In this document: piece after piece, positions 48,245 to 60,143 of the stretch
Layout of the letters: each line of letters opens with the position of its first letter
Numbering within the stretch: the first letter of the stretch is position 1
Source of the DNA: Neopestalotiopsis rosae
Lineage: Eukaryota; Ascomycota; Sordariomycetes; Amphisphaeriales; Sporocadaceae
Assembly: GCA_023078685.1 (NCBI GenBank)
Contig: JALGAS010000003.1
Coordinates: 1,240,001-1,304,000 of the forward strand
Direction of reading: 5' to 3'
Length of the DNA stretch: 64,000 bases
Notes under the pieces: generated by a model
Seen by the model: only the letters and a program-made list of their open reading frames with translations
The model's database searches: none
Told to the model about the DNA's origin: nothing
Made by a program: the position numbers and the translations under genes

Positions 48245-48314
48245 CCATCGTCGATGATACTTATAGTCCATCGTCGATGATGATTACAGTCCCATCGACG
48301 ATGGTGGTTGTAGT
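48245..48314. repeat. Three-unit degenerate tandem repeat with a palindromic core
   Basis: Units of 23, 23 and 24 bases start at 48245, 48268 and 48291. The first two begin CCATCGTCGATGAT; the third begins CCCATCGACGATGG, in which the core appears inverted (ATCGACGAT against ATCGTCGAT). Each unit ends with AGT after TAT, TAC or TGT. The array lies about 0.9 kb upstream of the fucosyltransferase-like gene. Confidence 0.75.
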
Positions 48315-49253
48315 CCATGAATTCTTTGGACTAAAGCACATCCTACTAGCCCGTTGTAGATATTTCAGCAAGAGGGCAGCCCAAGCACTCGCGAGCGGCT
48401 AGCTAATTGTACAGCCGATACCTATATCAAGTAAGACATCACACGGGCTTTCAGGTGATGCACTTCTCGTACCACACCGCCGGTATCTTCCCAGCCTTTC
48501 ATCCAGCCCTCAAGCCTTGTGCTTAGCCTCGTGCTGGATTGCCCGGCTCAGCAATGCTTTATGGATCCCACTACGATGAGGTATACGGTAGCTATGAGCT
48601 CGATATCACATCGCTTTGAGCGAATCGGTATTCATTAGAACAGCTGTAGTGTGTTGCAGGCTTCTGATCCTGGCGAAACACTAGTCGAGTTCATTACTGC
48701 GTGTCTGGTCTTATGTTCAGGCACAACATCGATTCGTATATTTGTCAGATGAGCGTGTGCCTCAATTTGATCTTCATTAGCAAGCGGCATTATAGTATTT
48801 GAAGCCCTGCAAGTTACAGTATAATAATTCCAGAGACGCTCAAAGTACGATTAGCTGCTGCCATCGGAAGACAAAAGTAATTTTGTTGGAGAGTCATCAA
48901 AAGAGGGTTGCGGCCACGTTGCCGCTCCCTAGGACTTGGATGGTTTGGATGGCAAACAAGCAGAGTGGCAGAATAGCCAGAATTACTTTAACAAGACGTG
49001 AGAAAGCTTCATGATATGGCCGTAATTATGTAACAGCGGTCGGATTGATGAGTTTGAGACATTCGTGTAGCCACGCCTCAGCCGTGCAAAAGCGCTTGCT
49101 TTTCGAGGGCGCCTCGAGACATTTCAAACTTTAGTTTCCCCCCTTTCTCCTGATAATGAAGCGTGGCTTTGTCCCGAATCTCTCACGACTCATTTGTCGT
49201 AATTCTTGTCCCAACATGACAATCCCATCACAATACCGGCAAATGTTGCAATA

Positions 49254-50690
49254 ATGCTCAGTTCTACGCGAGTCTCCAGCCTGTTGAAGATCTTAGTGGC
49301 TGTGTTGATCTGCTTTTGGTCTCTATGGTATTTTGGCTTCACGACGCCGGCCTACGAAAAAGTTGTCGGACACTTGAAGGGTGAGAGTGCTGTTAAGGAT
49401 GAAAAGAGTGACGAGGATCGCTATCTCGAAGATTACTTGCAACGCGAAGTTGGTGGCATCTTCGATGGTCAGGCAATAGCAGCGAAATGCTCCAAGCAGA
49501 AATGGACCAAAGGGCTTATCTTCCACTGCGATCCAGCTCCAGGAGGGATAGGCGAAGTTAGAAATGCTCACCTCAATTGCATCCGATTTGCGATCGAGGC
49601 TGGTGGTGAGTTACCAAAAGACAGTTGCATAAGCAGATCGTTGAACTGACTCCACCCATGTAAAGCGGAATTGATCCTACCTGAAGTCGTCAAGCGTAAC
49701 GAAAAGGATATCACCATCGTCGTTCCCCCTTCGAAAGGGACCCCAAGAGGCGTGCCGCTCGACTACTTCTTCGACAGACAACATGTGAACCATACGCTGT
49801 CAAAGTTTTGTCCTCAGATGAAACTCTACCAATCTATTGATGACCTCTATGATGTCCCGATGGGCAATCCAATCTCGATATCAGTCGCGCGAGTCGGTAT
49901 GGACATGGTGAATGGAACCATCATGAGCTCCCCAAAGACATGGGCGAAGAAGTATCAAGAGTTTGTCGACAGTAAATCTGACCCCAAGAAACGGACTTCG
50001 CCATTTCGTGTCATTCTCGGTGTGGACAACTACGTCTGGCCCACAGCATATGACCCGCCAAAGTTCGTCTCCAGTTTCGGGCGTATACTGCGCTTCCGTG
50101 AAGACGCAAGAATCCTGTCTGCATCGGCGTTTTCTGCCATGGAAAAGCACGCGTTGCAGCCGCAGGAGGGACGTCGACCAGAGTTCCAAGATATGCATGG
50201 ATTCGTGGGAGTACACCTCAGAACCGAGCAGGATGTATGGAATACTCACTTCCCATCCTTTGACGAGCAGGCAGGCTATTATCTGGACTTTATCAGCAAG
50301 TCGCCCTATCGGCTTGCTTACCTGGCCACAGGGGACAACACGGGCAATGTCAGCGAGTTCAAGGAGAAGGCGCGCGACTTCAACGTTACCGTCTTTACCA
50401 AGCATGATGTTTTGAGCTCAGAGGAGCAGGACCGTCTCGGCGGACTCTCATGGGACCAGCAGGCCTTGGTAGACTACGAGGTTCTCCTGAGGGCCGACTT
50501 GACGGTCGGCGTCAGCGCGAGCAGTTTTACGTGGAACGTGGCTCTCCGTAGAGCGGCAGCGGCAGGTTTCGTTGGAGGCGCTCCGCCGGCTTCGAATGTC
50601 GCCGAGCATGTCCGCTGGTGGGACGGCACGTCTTTGATCGTTGGCGACAATGATCAGGGAATGGATATGCAAATGGGTATATGGCCATGA
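49254..50690 (+). CDS. O-fucosyltransferase-like type II membrane glycosyltransferase
   Basis: Two exons, 49254-49605 and 49666-50690 (60-nt intron, GTGAGT...AAAG), give 458 residues. ATG 49254 directly precedes the single N-terminal membrane anchor (about residues 8-28, ILVAVLICFWSLWYFG), giving a Golgi type II topology. The lumenal part begins with CSKQKWTKGLIFHCDP followed by GGIGEVRNAHLNCIRFAIEA; the join restores IEAGAELILP. The segment GFVGVHLRTEQDV (His301-Glu305) matches the HxRxE motif of the GDP-fucose O-fucosyltransferase fold, and a late GVSASSFTWNVALRR matches the sugar-nucleotide-binding end. Donor and acceptor are inferred only from fold-level motifs. Several such proteins are encoded in fungal genomes, largely uncharacterised. 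Confidence 0.75.
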
Positions 50691-51369
50691 GGTACGATAT
50701 AGCTTGTCTGTTTTGAGTTTTGTCAACGAGCCTGTCATCTGGGACCATGTCTGAATACGTTTTCCTTCTGAAGTTTCTTTTTAATACCACTGGAAAATAA
50801 TCCTCGAATATTGTGAGTGATGCAACTTCGTGTTTGACGTTACTTTGTGCATGATGTATGCTTAACAGGGCGGGGTTTGAGCTTTATCTGTACGAAGTAT
50901 ACCTAAGCTCTGAATAGACTCGTGCATATACAACGAGTTCTCAAGGTTAGCTCCATAGTGGCATTCGCATTCGTCAAATACTGAACATTGCAGCAACGCC
51001 ACATTTCGATAAAATGCACAACTTAATCCTTGATATCTTGCCTTTACCTCCAAGGGTCCGACGTAATAATAATTATGTGATTTTGTAGCAGAAGGAAAGA
51101 GCAATTGCCACTATCAAAACGCGACACCTTGCCCACCTGCCGTATTATTCGTCCACTCATTCAGACCTTCTGGGGGGAACATGACGCAGCTCCACCTGAC
51201 CTGCAGCTCAACTTCCCACTCAGCTGCTGCCCGCATTTTGCGAAATTCTCCTTTCATGGACAAGCTCAAACTGCGCTCCCGATTCTGGCAACTCCGTCGA
51301 CTCCAGGCAGCTATCTTGTGTCCCGCACTCTCTCACAGACGTCTTGCTTCAAGTTCATCATCACCCAGG
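50691..51369. other. Spacer between the fucosyltransferase-like and Rtg2 genes
   Basis: About 0.7 kb with the 3' end of one gene and promoter of the next on the same strand. A CT-rich leader precedes 51370. No other feature recognised. Confidence 0.4.
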
Positions 51370-53313
51370 ATGGCGTCACAAACAGATATCATCACATTGG
51401 ATAATTTCCAGGCTCGAATGCCAAAATGGGAGCCTCAACTCTCCAGCCATCTCTATGCCTTGGTGGATATGGGCAGGTGAGTCTGTGCTTGTTGGTCTTG
51501 GCCGCGAAATACGGCCGCGCTTCCTTGAAATTCTCATGCTCATCACCCACAGTAACGGCATTCGATTCTCCGTGTCGGACTTGTCGCCACCGCACGCGCG
51601 CCTTTTGAAATGCTTGTATCGCGAGCGTGCTGCCATTTCTCTGTTTGATGCACTCAACTCGTCGTCGTCTGGCGGAGCTCTAGTCTTCCCGGCAAAGACC
51701 ATCAGCGAAGTCTCGAATACTTTAGCACGCTTCAAATCCATCGCAGTCGGTTATGGCGTTCCTCCAGAGCATATCTCCATCTTTGCAACGGAAGCGATGC
51801 GCAAGGCTGAGAACGCTGGTGCTATGCTGGATGCCATCTTGAAAGCGTCCGGGCTTGGTGTACACATATTGGCTCCCGAAGTCGAAACCCTCTTTGGGGC
51901 CATGGGGGCTCGAAGCAGCTTCTCTGAAGTTAACGGTCTATTCCTGGATCTCGGCGGAGGCTCTGTTCAAATGTCTTATATGAACTCGGCAATGGAAGGC
52001 TATGAGACTCTTGCATCCCAATCTGGCAAGAGCCTTCCCTTTGGTGCCGCCAGACTAATCAGAATTCTTGATGGTGATGCGAGTGTGCAAGCGACGGCAA
52101 AGAACGAGTTGGAGTCCGGCCTCGAGCTTGCTTTTTCCAAGCTGAAGCAGCAATTCTCTGATCTGAGAACGCTGTGCGAGAGTTCGGATCGCGGCGGGAT
52201 CGATGTCTATCTGTGTGGTGGAGGCTTCCGAGGCTATGGCAGCATGTTGATGCATAATGATCCGATTCAACCCTATCCGATTCCAGCTATTGGTTCCTAT
52301 ACTGTATCGGGGCATTTCTTCAAGAAGACTGCTGCAATGCGTCTTGTCAATGAGGAGCACGAAGGCAAAATCTAGTAAGCATCTCCAAGGCATTTTTGCT
52401 TAGGTTTCTTCTGTCTCCTTTGCTGACTCGGAACTTCATAGTGGCATGTCGAGTAGGCGCCGCCAGCAATTCCCTGCCATCACGACTGTGGTCGATGCGT
52501 TGATTGCTGCTGTCCCAAATATTCGTACCGTAACATTCTGTGCCGGTGGTAACAGGGAAGGAGCTTTACTTATGAAACTGCCACGGAACATTAGAGAAGC
52601 AAAACCTCTCACTCTCCTTCATCAGCCAGGTGACCAGACCAAAGACGATGTCATACAGTCTGTCATCGCAACCATCCTGTCCGCCACTCCTTCAGATTTC
52701 GACTTTTCAAAAATTACCACGGTCTTTACTTTAGGTCTTGGGCCACTCTTTGTAGGCAAAATCTGGTCTCACCTTGGCGAGCCCAGCGAAGCCAACGCAG
52801 CATATGAGCTTCACCGCACTGTAACCCGGGATCCGAGCACGCCAGGATTGACTCATCTAGCAAGAGCTGTTCTCGGTCTGACCACATGCGCCCGTTGGGG
52901 TTCAACCCTAGGTCCGATTGATCAGCAACTGCACGTAGGGCTCCGAAAACTTGCTGCAAACGACTCACCTGAGGCAAATTTTTGGGCCGATTACTTTGGC
53001 GTGGTTGCCTCAGTCCTGACTACCGTTTGCCCTGCCGAGCCCAAGACAGCAGATCAACTCGACAGGCTCATCAGGTTTGTTCAGCCCTCCCTCAATACAA
53101 GACTTGTACTAATGTAGACACAGATTTTCGGCAAAAATCGTCGATGGCAAGAAGAAGCCTCAAATAGAGTTGACAATCTCTGTCGCCGACCACATAGCCG
53201 ACCTGCTTGAGCGCAACGATATTGATGAAGCGTTCAAACGCGTCGGGAAACATAAGAAAGAGCCATGGACAGTCGGTAGAAAGGTCAAAGCGACCGTGGT
53301 GAGAATGTCATAA
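51370..53313 (+). CDS. rtg2: Retrograde regulation protein 2 (Ppx/GppA phosphatase family)
   Basis: Four exons, 51370-51476, 51553-52374, 52442-53074 and 53124-53313, give 583 residues. Introns are 49-76 nt; the third has an unusual donor, GTTTGT, but the join restores LIRFSAKIVDGKKKPQ. The N-terminal actin-like ATPase fold shows the first phosphate loop VDMGSNGIRFSV (from residue 32) and the second, LDLGGGSVQM (Asp168 onward), both typical of exopolyphosphatase/GppA proteins. The C-terminal part contains TFCAGGNREGALLMKLP, as in Rtg2. In yeast Rtg2 transmits mitochondrial dysfunction to the Rtg1/Rtg3 factors; that role is inferred here. It ends 284 bases before the convergent zinc-cluster gene. 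Confidence 0.93.
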
Positions 53314-53597
53314 TTCGTGGCCTAGATTCTAGTCATTTCGGGCTGCCATACCCCCCTTCCCAGTTATCCACACTACCAGCAAGTTCCAACCCTAGCAATC
53401 ATTCTTGCCCATTCCAGTTGAAAAGACGATGAGTGAAGAGTGGGTATCATATGGACTCCAAACGCCCTGACAAACAATGCAAAACCACCTTCCGACATGG
53501 ACTTCACTCTCCAAAAACCCATCAAACACGCAATCTGATTCCCAAACCATGAAAAGAAACCCCATTGACCTCTGAAATCAAATCATCCCGTCTATAT

Positions 53598-55716
53598 CTA
53601 TCTTGATGTCTTCTGACGTTTCGCGGAATGGCCCTTTTTGGATGTCTTGGGGCGCAAAACCGAGAGGAGCACGTTGAGTTGGTTGATCTTCGGATCGAGA
53701 CTGTCGACTAAACACGGTGTCAGCAGGGGCGTTATGTTTTGTATCGCGACAGTACTCACTATACTCATCTCGGCGAGCTTCGACCTCCTTCAGCATGGCA
53801 TTGATGCTTTCTTTCATGCGGCACACCTGTTCTCCGTGGCGGCTGTCCACCTTGAAAGCGAGTTCCTTCTTGCCGAATGAGGCTTCACATATCACGACCA
53901 ATGCAGAGAACAACTTCTTCGAGATATTGCGCAGCTGATGGGCGCTTCGATAGTATGCATGATCTGAAAACTGTTAGTTATCTTGATCGTCGACGTTATT
54001 GGTGGTATACTGACTTGGCGGCATATTGTTCACTGATACGGTCTTGCCAAACAGATCGTAGTACATCAAAATGAGCTGCAGGACCGCCGCCCAAACGGCC
54101 ATCTGTTCGTCGTCTTGCAATGCATCCTTTTGTTTGGGGTTGACGAGAGACTTTTCTAACAAGGCGAAGACGTCTTGCTCGAGTCGCCTCAATTCGAACT
54201 TGGCCAGATTTCTCAAGCCAGTCTGCAACAATTTGCCAAGTACATGCATGGGACCACCAGACTCGTATTGGTAAACAAACTCTTTCTGGCTCCAAATCTT
54301 GTACAAGCATCGCATCTCGTGAATCTTGCTCAGAAGGTCACACTGCGAGGTATAAGTATTGGCTTGAGAGAACAGGTATTGCTGTACTCACCTTTGGCAG
54401 GGCCGCGTGCTTTCCTGGCACGCGCGCGCGGGTATACTCGAAGACAAAGTTGTCAAGAGTGGATTGAAAGTCGGTGTTCCCTACTCTGACCATGTGCTGC
54501 ATGTGCTCTTCTGCCCAACGACGTAGGTCGCCATAGTTTGGTTGGTGGTCAATGTGCAGGTTGCAGTTGCCAGCATCGAACTCTTGACCAGGAACCAGGC
54601 TACTGGCTTTCATCACAACATACAACGGCAGGGGAGTCTGCGCTCTAGTGTCGTTCAGGGCCGGTCGGAAAAATACTCTGAGCCACCCTACTCTGTCGCC
54701 AGGCGCTGGTCGGCTAGCAATGAGCGATGGGAAACGATTCGTATCTGTCTCTGCTTGCTGTTAGATTTGACCAGGACATTTCAGACATTATTCTGACAAC
54801 ATTCTGGACATACTTGCAATCTGGGGAAACAAGAGTTGGCTTTCCGCAAATGGATTACGGAAGCAGATGTGACGCCCCGAGATGGATCCAGAGCTGCATT
54901 TGTACTTTGGTGCCTTCTCGGTACATTTGCCGCATACATCTTTTTCGTCACACTGGGAGGATGTTAGATGTTTGTCTAGGTATAGCGTGGGTGCAAGGGC
55001 AGACTTACCTTGACCTTGCGGACGCGGCAGCAGACGCAAGCTCCGACAGCTCGCACCTCTGCTACTTCCTCTCCGTTCTTCAGAGGACCGTTGCGCTTGC
55101 CTCGAGCCAAGTAGGGATTGTTCAGCTGACTTCCGTCACTGCTGGACCGTGGACTGGAGGGTGGAGACAGTAAAGTGCTCTCGGAGTTGTAGCCATTAAT
55201 GCTTCCTCCAGTTGAGTGTGCACTGTTGACTGAGATGTGAAGATGATACGCCGAGCTGTTTTTGGGCCTCAGCTCCCGCTGTTGGGGAAAAGTGTACCCA
55301 TCATCAGTCTTTTTGGCTTCTTTCAGCTGGCTCCTGTACTGCAGGTAGTCCTCCTTCTCCCTTGACGGAGAGGTGGCGCCGTCTTTTTCGGATGGCGGTG
55401 GAGTCGTTCCGGAGGTGAGTCCAGGCATGGAGGGAACGTCAGATTTGGATCCAGAGAGTGCGTTGATGACTTGATCGTCCCTCCACAAAGTCCAGTCGAA
55501 AAAGTCATCAATGAAACTCTCATCACCAGGCTCACTGACTTCGGGAGAAGAATAAGAAGGAGAATGGGGCAGGTAGAAATCGGCGGCACCGGGATTCTGG
55601 AGGTACCGGGGACGGTTATGTACCTCTTGGATGACCAGCTTGATACCCTCGACAAGCTGGGGTGTCTCCCGGAAGTGATCCATTTGCATGGCGCGTGCGT
55701 ATAAGTCACCGGTCAT
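53598..55716 (-). CDS. Zn(II)2Cys6-type transcription factor
   Basis: Six exons, 55716-55009, 54952-54814, 54744-54392, 54342-54015, 53963-53760 and 53707-53598, give 613 residues, all joins in frame. Exon 1 ends in ACVCCRVRKVK and exon 2 begins CDEKDVCGKC, so intron 1 splits the zinc cluster. The restored Cys pattern is C227-x2-C230-x6-C237-x5-C243-x2-C246-x8-C255, a regular C6 binuclear cluster, placed unusually far from the N-terminus. The part before it is Ser/Pro-rich. The part after it has helical regions (MRCLYKIWSQKEFVYQYES; FELRRLEQDVFALLEKS) and a basic C-terminus. The last intron (52 nt, GTGAGT...CTGAC...TTTAG) is easily missed because the exon frame stays open; splicing gives EYIDSLDPKINQLNVLLSVL and a KRQK-type end. 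Target genes unknown. Confidence 0.87.
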
Positions 55717-58022
55717 ATGTAGGTACCTTGTCTGTCTAACCCAAGTATAACCGAATCAGCAGACGTCAGGCACAGACAGAGCGGGTCTCTTGTTTCTTGA
55801 GTGGGGTGTGATATTTGTCGATAAACTGTTTTTCTTTTGGGTGAAGGACAAATAATGAAGAATACACAGGTTTGTGATACTGGACCTTTGAAGATGTAAA
55901 GACCCCATGGTCCTTCGACTTCAAACACCTTCATGAGGCGTATATCGAACTTGACTCTCATTGGCGAATTGTACATGGAGCTAGTAGGCCATTGACGAAT
56001 AGCATCCCCTGTAGTCACCGAGAATGGGATGCCAGAGGTTCGCTCACTTTGACTGGCCGCTCGTCACCTGACCCGGCCAGTTGCTGAGGCCCGGATCTAG
56101 AGCGCAAACAAATTTTTGGGGGCCGACGGCTCCAAGACGCCTATGGGACGCCTTCGAATCACCATCTAGTCGGGCGCAAGGCTGTAATTCCAGCTTCGAC
56201 AAGGCTATAAAAGCCAGAAGAGAACTAAGCAAATCATTTTTTACTATAGTATATCCCGTGAAACACAGATTCCGATCATTCTGACCCAAAGGGGAAATTG
56301 TGGTCGATGGCCTATCGGGGTGCCTGCATGCCGACTACAAGGTTGCAAGCCATCACTTTTCTATCTGGGAACTCTTAGCGGCAAAGGAGCTGAGACCTGA
56401 CCACTCACCACCAATAACGACGGCGTCTTTTCCTCGGGCATCGATGAACGTTCAACCTGCATACGTCCCATACACATGATACATGGACATTACTGACAAG
56501 GCCAGCCCTTTCTTGCACTTCTCTCTTGTGGTAATTGTCCATGCTTCGTACTTACTCGTTTTCGCTAAGATCAGGTTGACGCATGAGAGGGGGGTTCATC
56601 TAGGGAGGAGGGAAGGGACTTGATATGTCGACGCCAGTGGGCCGTTTATAGTACATACATCCAACAAGATAGGGCGACCTACATGATACCTACATGCCTA
56701 CATACATACCTACCTACATTACCCTTACGAGATTCTCGCGTCACCTCGCAAGTAGTCCGCTGACCGGCTTGCACCGCACACCTTCTTTCTTTCCCTCTTC
56801 TGCGATTGCCTTTTTCGGTATGTGCTAGGCATGCTGATTGGCCCACTGACAGCATTTGACCCTGGACCCGATGGAGAACAAGAAGGAAAACGAACACCTC
56901 TTGGATGCAGAAAACCATCGTGTCTCGTGCCATGTCATCTACTTGCCCCTCTCCCCCCATACCAAACCCCCCACCAAAGCTGGAGGAGACCCTCCAATCC
57001 ATTCCTTGCGTGTGTACTACCTCAATGTGTGTAAGACGAGAACCAAGGTGCACGATACTTTCTGCTGAGGACGGTTGGAAAATTTGCTCCAGGCTGGCCA
57101 CCTCAACCAGCGGAATAGTATATGCACTCAAGAGGCATTCGGCGGACTCTGTACTGCATCGAATTTTCTGGTTTTGATGTTGAATTGCTCTTGCAATTTG
57201 AAGAAAGAGAAAAGGTGACCTATGAGGAGTTCTTCCCATTCACCGTGCACTGGCTTCCTCGGTGGGTTATCAGTATAGTCAACCTCCGGTCTCCGACGCT
57301 TCACCAAACTCCACATCACAAGTTTTGTCAATGCCTCACAAGGGATTACGCTCCGCAGGGTAACAGCTTGCTTGTTGTCGCTCCTCGTGCTCGAATTTGG
57401 TTATATATGTTTCTGACTTACAGAGACGTGTATCTGCATACAAAGTGCATGGCAGAAAAAATGACCGTGCCGGGCATCACTGTCATCACTGTGTGCCAAT
57501 ATACTATTATGGATGCCAAGATGGAAATATTTGGCGACATGGGGTTACAGTCGTCCTTGTATTGCTTGAAAGAGTGTGAACGGATAGAATTTATCTGAAC
57601 TATCTCTGTACCAACAAGCAACGAAAATTTGAGCTGACAGCCATGCGCAGATGACTTTTTGGCAATGGGCGATGTAATAGTTTCGGAGCAAAACCAAAAC
57701 ATGCTTTCTCGTAATTGCTCTCGAAATTGTAAAGGCCTAGCCACCCTCCCCATCAGTATACATGCTTGTTAATTTGTATATCTCAGCTGCTCCAAGTTTA
57801 TTATATTGATAAAAAAAAACCAAAGCAAGACTTCACAGTGATTTTAGCTCCCGACGAGCATGAAAACTTATGCGGATTTCTTGGAGGCTAGGGCACGAAA
57901 TAGAGTGTCGGGTGTCTCCGTCGCAGTGCCACACAACGCTGCATCTCCACTGCCGTTCGATGCAGTGGAGATCGATTATTGGTAATCATCATATATTATA
58001 TTAACAACCCTCTCCTCAACAA
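55717..58022. other. Gene-poor region upstream of the zinc-cluster gene and tRNA
   Basis: About 2.3 kb. It includes TACATACC/TACC-rich runs at 56670-56720 and an 11-bp hairpin just before the tRNA gene, listed separately. No protein gene was recognised. Confidence 0.4.
57943..57972. repeat. 11-bp inverted repeat (hairpin) upstream of tRNA-Tyr
   Basis: ATCTCCACTGC at 57943-57953 is perfectly complementary to GCAGTGGAGAT at 57962-57972, with an 8-nt loop. It lies 50 bases before the tRNA. Function unknown. Confidence 0.65.
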
Positions 58023-58119
58023 CCCTTGATAGCTCAGTTGGCAGAGCGATGGACTGTAATTGATACCATTCCAATCCAGGAATATCCACAGGTCGCCGGT
58101 TCAAATCCGGCTCGAGGGA
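58023..58119 (+). tRNA. tRNA-Tyr (anticodon GTA) with a 24-nt intron
   Basis: The acceptor stem CCCTTGA pairs with TCGAGGG, the D-arm is GCTC...GAGC, the anticodon GTA is at 58056-58058, and the T-arm is GCCGG-TTCAAAT-CCGGC. Exons are 58023-58059 and 58084-58119, giving a 73-nt mature tRNA before CCA addition, with discriminator A. The intron begins one base after the anticodon and contains TAC (58064-58066), which can pair with the anticodon as in spliced eukaryotic tRNA-Tyr precursors. The pair at the top of the anticodon stem (position 27-43) is A-C, a mismatch. Confidence 0.95.
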
Positions 58120-59007
58120 CGTATTTCTTTTGACTTTTTATTGTCTATAAAATTTTTTTTTTTTTTGTAATATCTCCTGGCAATATGGTGCTGCATCAGT
58201 CGATATATATGATATGCATGTTTGTATGCTTTTGATGCCCTTTTTTATGCAGAAAGTAGTATAGAATCTTCAGCAAGTGTGTCGCCCGCCCCTTTGTTCT
58301 GTAATTGTCGGGATGTGGGGGAAATGCATACGTCTGTCAACCTGATCTCCATTTGAGAGATTTTTTCTCCCGTGGTGGATTCTACATAAATTCCCACTAT
58401 CATTAGTGCTAGCCTGAGCATAATGATGCTGGATCATGGATGGGAATGAGAGAAATGGCATACGTACGCACACGGTACACTAGGTGATGACCGTTTTGCT
58501 CTGTTTGCGGGGACCGAGAACTCTCCAGAAAGATTTAACACTTTATCAGACTTTGGTAGGCAATATGATGCCCATAAAACGGGCGGGGCCGGCGCGGTTT
58601 CACTCAAGGAGTGGAAATGCGATGGGACCCAGCAGGAATGCTTGCTTGCACAGGGAAGATGCCAGTCAATCGCAAGACTGGCAAGCATCCTCTCAGCCAG
58701 TGGATCATCGCCAATCTACAGAGTACCGTTCGGAATACTACTTGGACGTCTATATGATAATTTGATCGTGAAGTTTGGATGGCAGTCGACAGCCGATGTT
58801 GTAATACGCGAGATAAGCATCAGCCCAGAGATCACCTTAAACTCTGGAGCGCCAGGGCCTGATTGGCTCAAGGTCATTAAACATTGCTCCTGAAATTTCC
58901 ATCCTTGAGGCTCTGCGAGATTTATAGGACAATCCGACCAATCACATACGGATCATACGACTCTTCTACCATACCAACCTAGCTACTCGGCTTCTTTATG
59001 CTTAAAC
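58120..59007. other. Spacer between tRNA-Tyr and the PQ-loop gene
   Basis: About 0.9 kb with the tRNA terminator, a 14-base T-run and the promoter of the next gene. No other feature recognised. Confidence 0.4.
58128..58139 (+). terminator. RNA polymerase III T-run terminators after tRNA-Tyr
   Basis: TTTT at 58128-58131 and TTTTT at 58135-58139 begin 9 bases after the tRNA 3' end, as expected for Pol III; a longer T-run follows near 58150-58163. Confidence 0.7.
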
Positions 59008-60143
59008 ATGGACAATACAATTGCTGCTGCGACGCTGGCGATTGCAGGCGCTGTATGCTGGTCGGTGCAGGTGAGCACAGTTCTGCTGGCCGCAATTCCG
59101 AGTATCAGAGCCGCTCACCAATCTTGTCGCAATAGCTGATTCCCCAAATTATCATCAACTACCGCAGGCATGACACGACGGGATTGCAGCCCGTCATGAT
59201 GCTCCTCTGGGCGACTGCCGGGATCCCTCTGGGGGCGTACAACATCGTGCAGGACTTTCACGTTGCGCTCAAGATCCAGCCTCAGATCCTCACGGCCCTA
59301 AGCTTGACCACCTGGATCCAGTGCCAGTACTACGGCAGCGGGTGGCCGTGGTTCAAGTGCTTGGTCCTCGTCACGCCACTGGCCCTCGTGTTGAGCGGCG
59401 TCGAGCTGGGTTTTGTATTTGCCCTGTACGCGGCCGAGCGGCGCGACCTGCAGTGGCCCGCGACGCTCATGGCCGTCCTCTCCGCCGCGCTCCTCAGCGC
59501 CGGCGTGCTGCGTCACTACTGGGACATATACGCCGAGCGGACGGTCAGGGGCATATCCTTCTTGTTTGTCGCCATTGACGCGTTGGGCGATCTGACCTCG
59601 CTCGCGTCCATCTTCTTCCAGCAGCAGCCGGGCGAACACCTCGACGTCCTCGGCATGGTGATTTACGGATCCGAGCTCGTGCTCTGGCTCGGCATCCTTG
59701 GCTGCGGTGGCTACTGTAAGTTTTGTAATAATAGCAATATCAAAATCCATTCCCGTCGGCCGACTGGTATCGGTACTGGGGGGAACCGTGCGGCCTCAGC
59801 CTCTTTTTCTCATGTCATCATTAACCCCCTTTCTTTTCCCCCCCATCATCTCTCTATCGGCTAACGTCAGCAAAAACAAGTCAACTTGAGGCCCTGGCTC
59901 AGTCAGAAAATCGCGGCTCTTCGCGTGCATCATGACTCGGAAGTTCATCATACTAGTAGGGACGACAATAACGACGACGACGACTTACGCGAGAGCCATG
60001 AAAGGCAGAGTCTGTCGTCGAGGTCGAGCACCGTCTTCCAGACTGCCGCCTCCTCGACGCGTGCCGACCACCATGCGGGAGGGTCTACTCCCAGCCTCCG
60101 GCTGCGAACGTTGCCTTCGCTGCGAGACACACGAAATTTGTAA
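59008..60143 (+). CDS. PQ-loop repeat membrane protein
   Basis: Three exons, 59008-59070, 59136-59715 and 59881-60143, give 301 residues. The first join puts the PQ motif together: CWSVQLIPQIIINYRRHDTTG with Pro24-Gln25. Seven hydrophobic segments follow, with a second loop of the family type in ERTVRGISFLFVAIDALGD (no literal PQ). The third exon is best joined with the AAG acceptor at 59880, which gives CGGYFNLRPWL and a polar Ser/Asp/Arg tail with a run of Asp; using the earlier CAG would end the protein after about 25 other residues. PQ-loop proteins include lysosomal or vacuolar cystine and basic amino-acid exporters, so a vacuolar amino-acid transporter is plausible. Substrate unknown. 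Confidence 0.85.

Larger units (their letters stand above)
44573..49253. other. Longest gene-poor stretch of the window (4.7 kb)
   Basis: It lies upstream of two divergent genes. It contains Pol II promoter-like CT-rich and GGTAGG-rich tracts (45630-45690), a (CAGA)5 microsatellite, and the 23-bp repeat array at 48245-48314. A 95-codon plus-strand frame at 47242-47529 (MGSLFAAVKGLRVDAPG...) has no recognisable family and is not called. No transposon ends were recognised. Confidence 0.4.

Noticed and set aside
48245..48314. CRISPR-like array
   Set aside because: Only three degenerate units without unique spacers, in a eukaryotic genome.
53578..53706. Unspliced C-terminus of the zinc-cluster protein
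   Set aside because: The spliced frame reads as ordinary coding sequence and uses consensus donor, branch site and acceptor; the unspliced frame does not.
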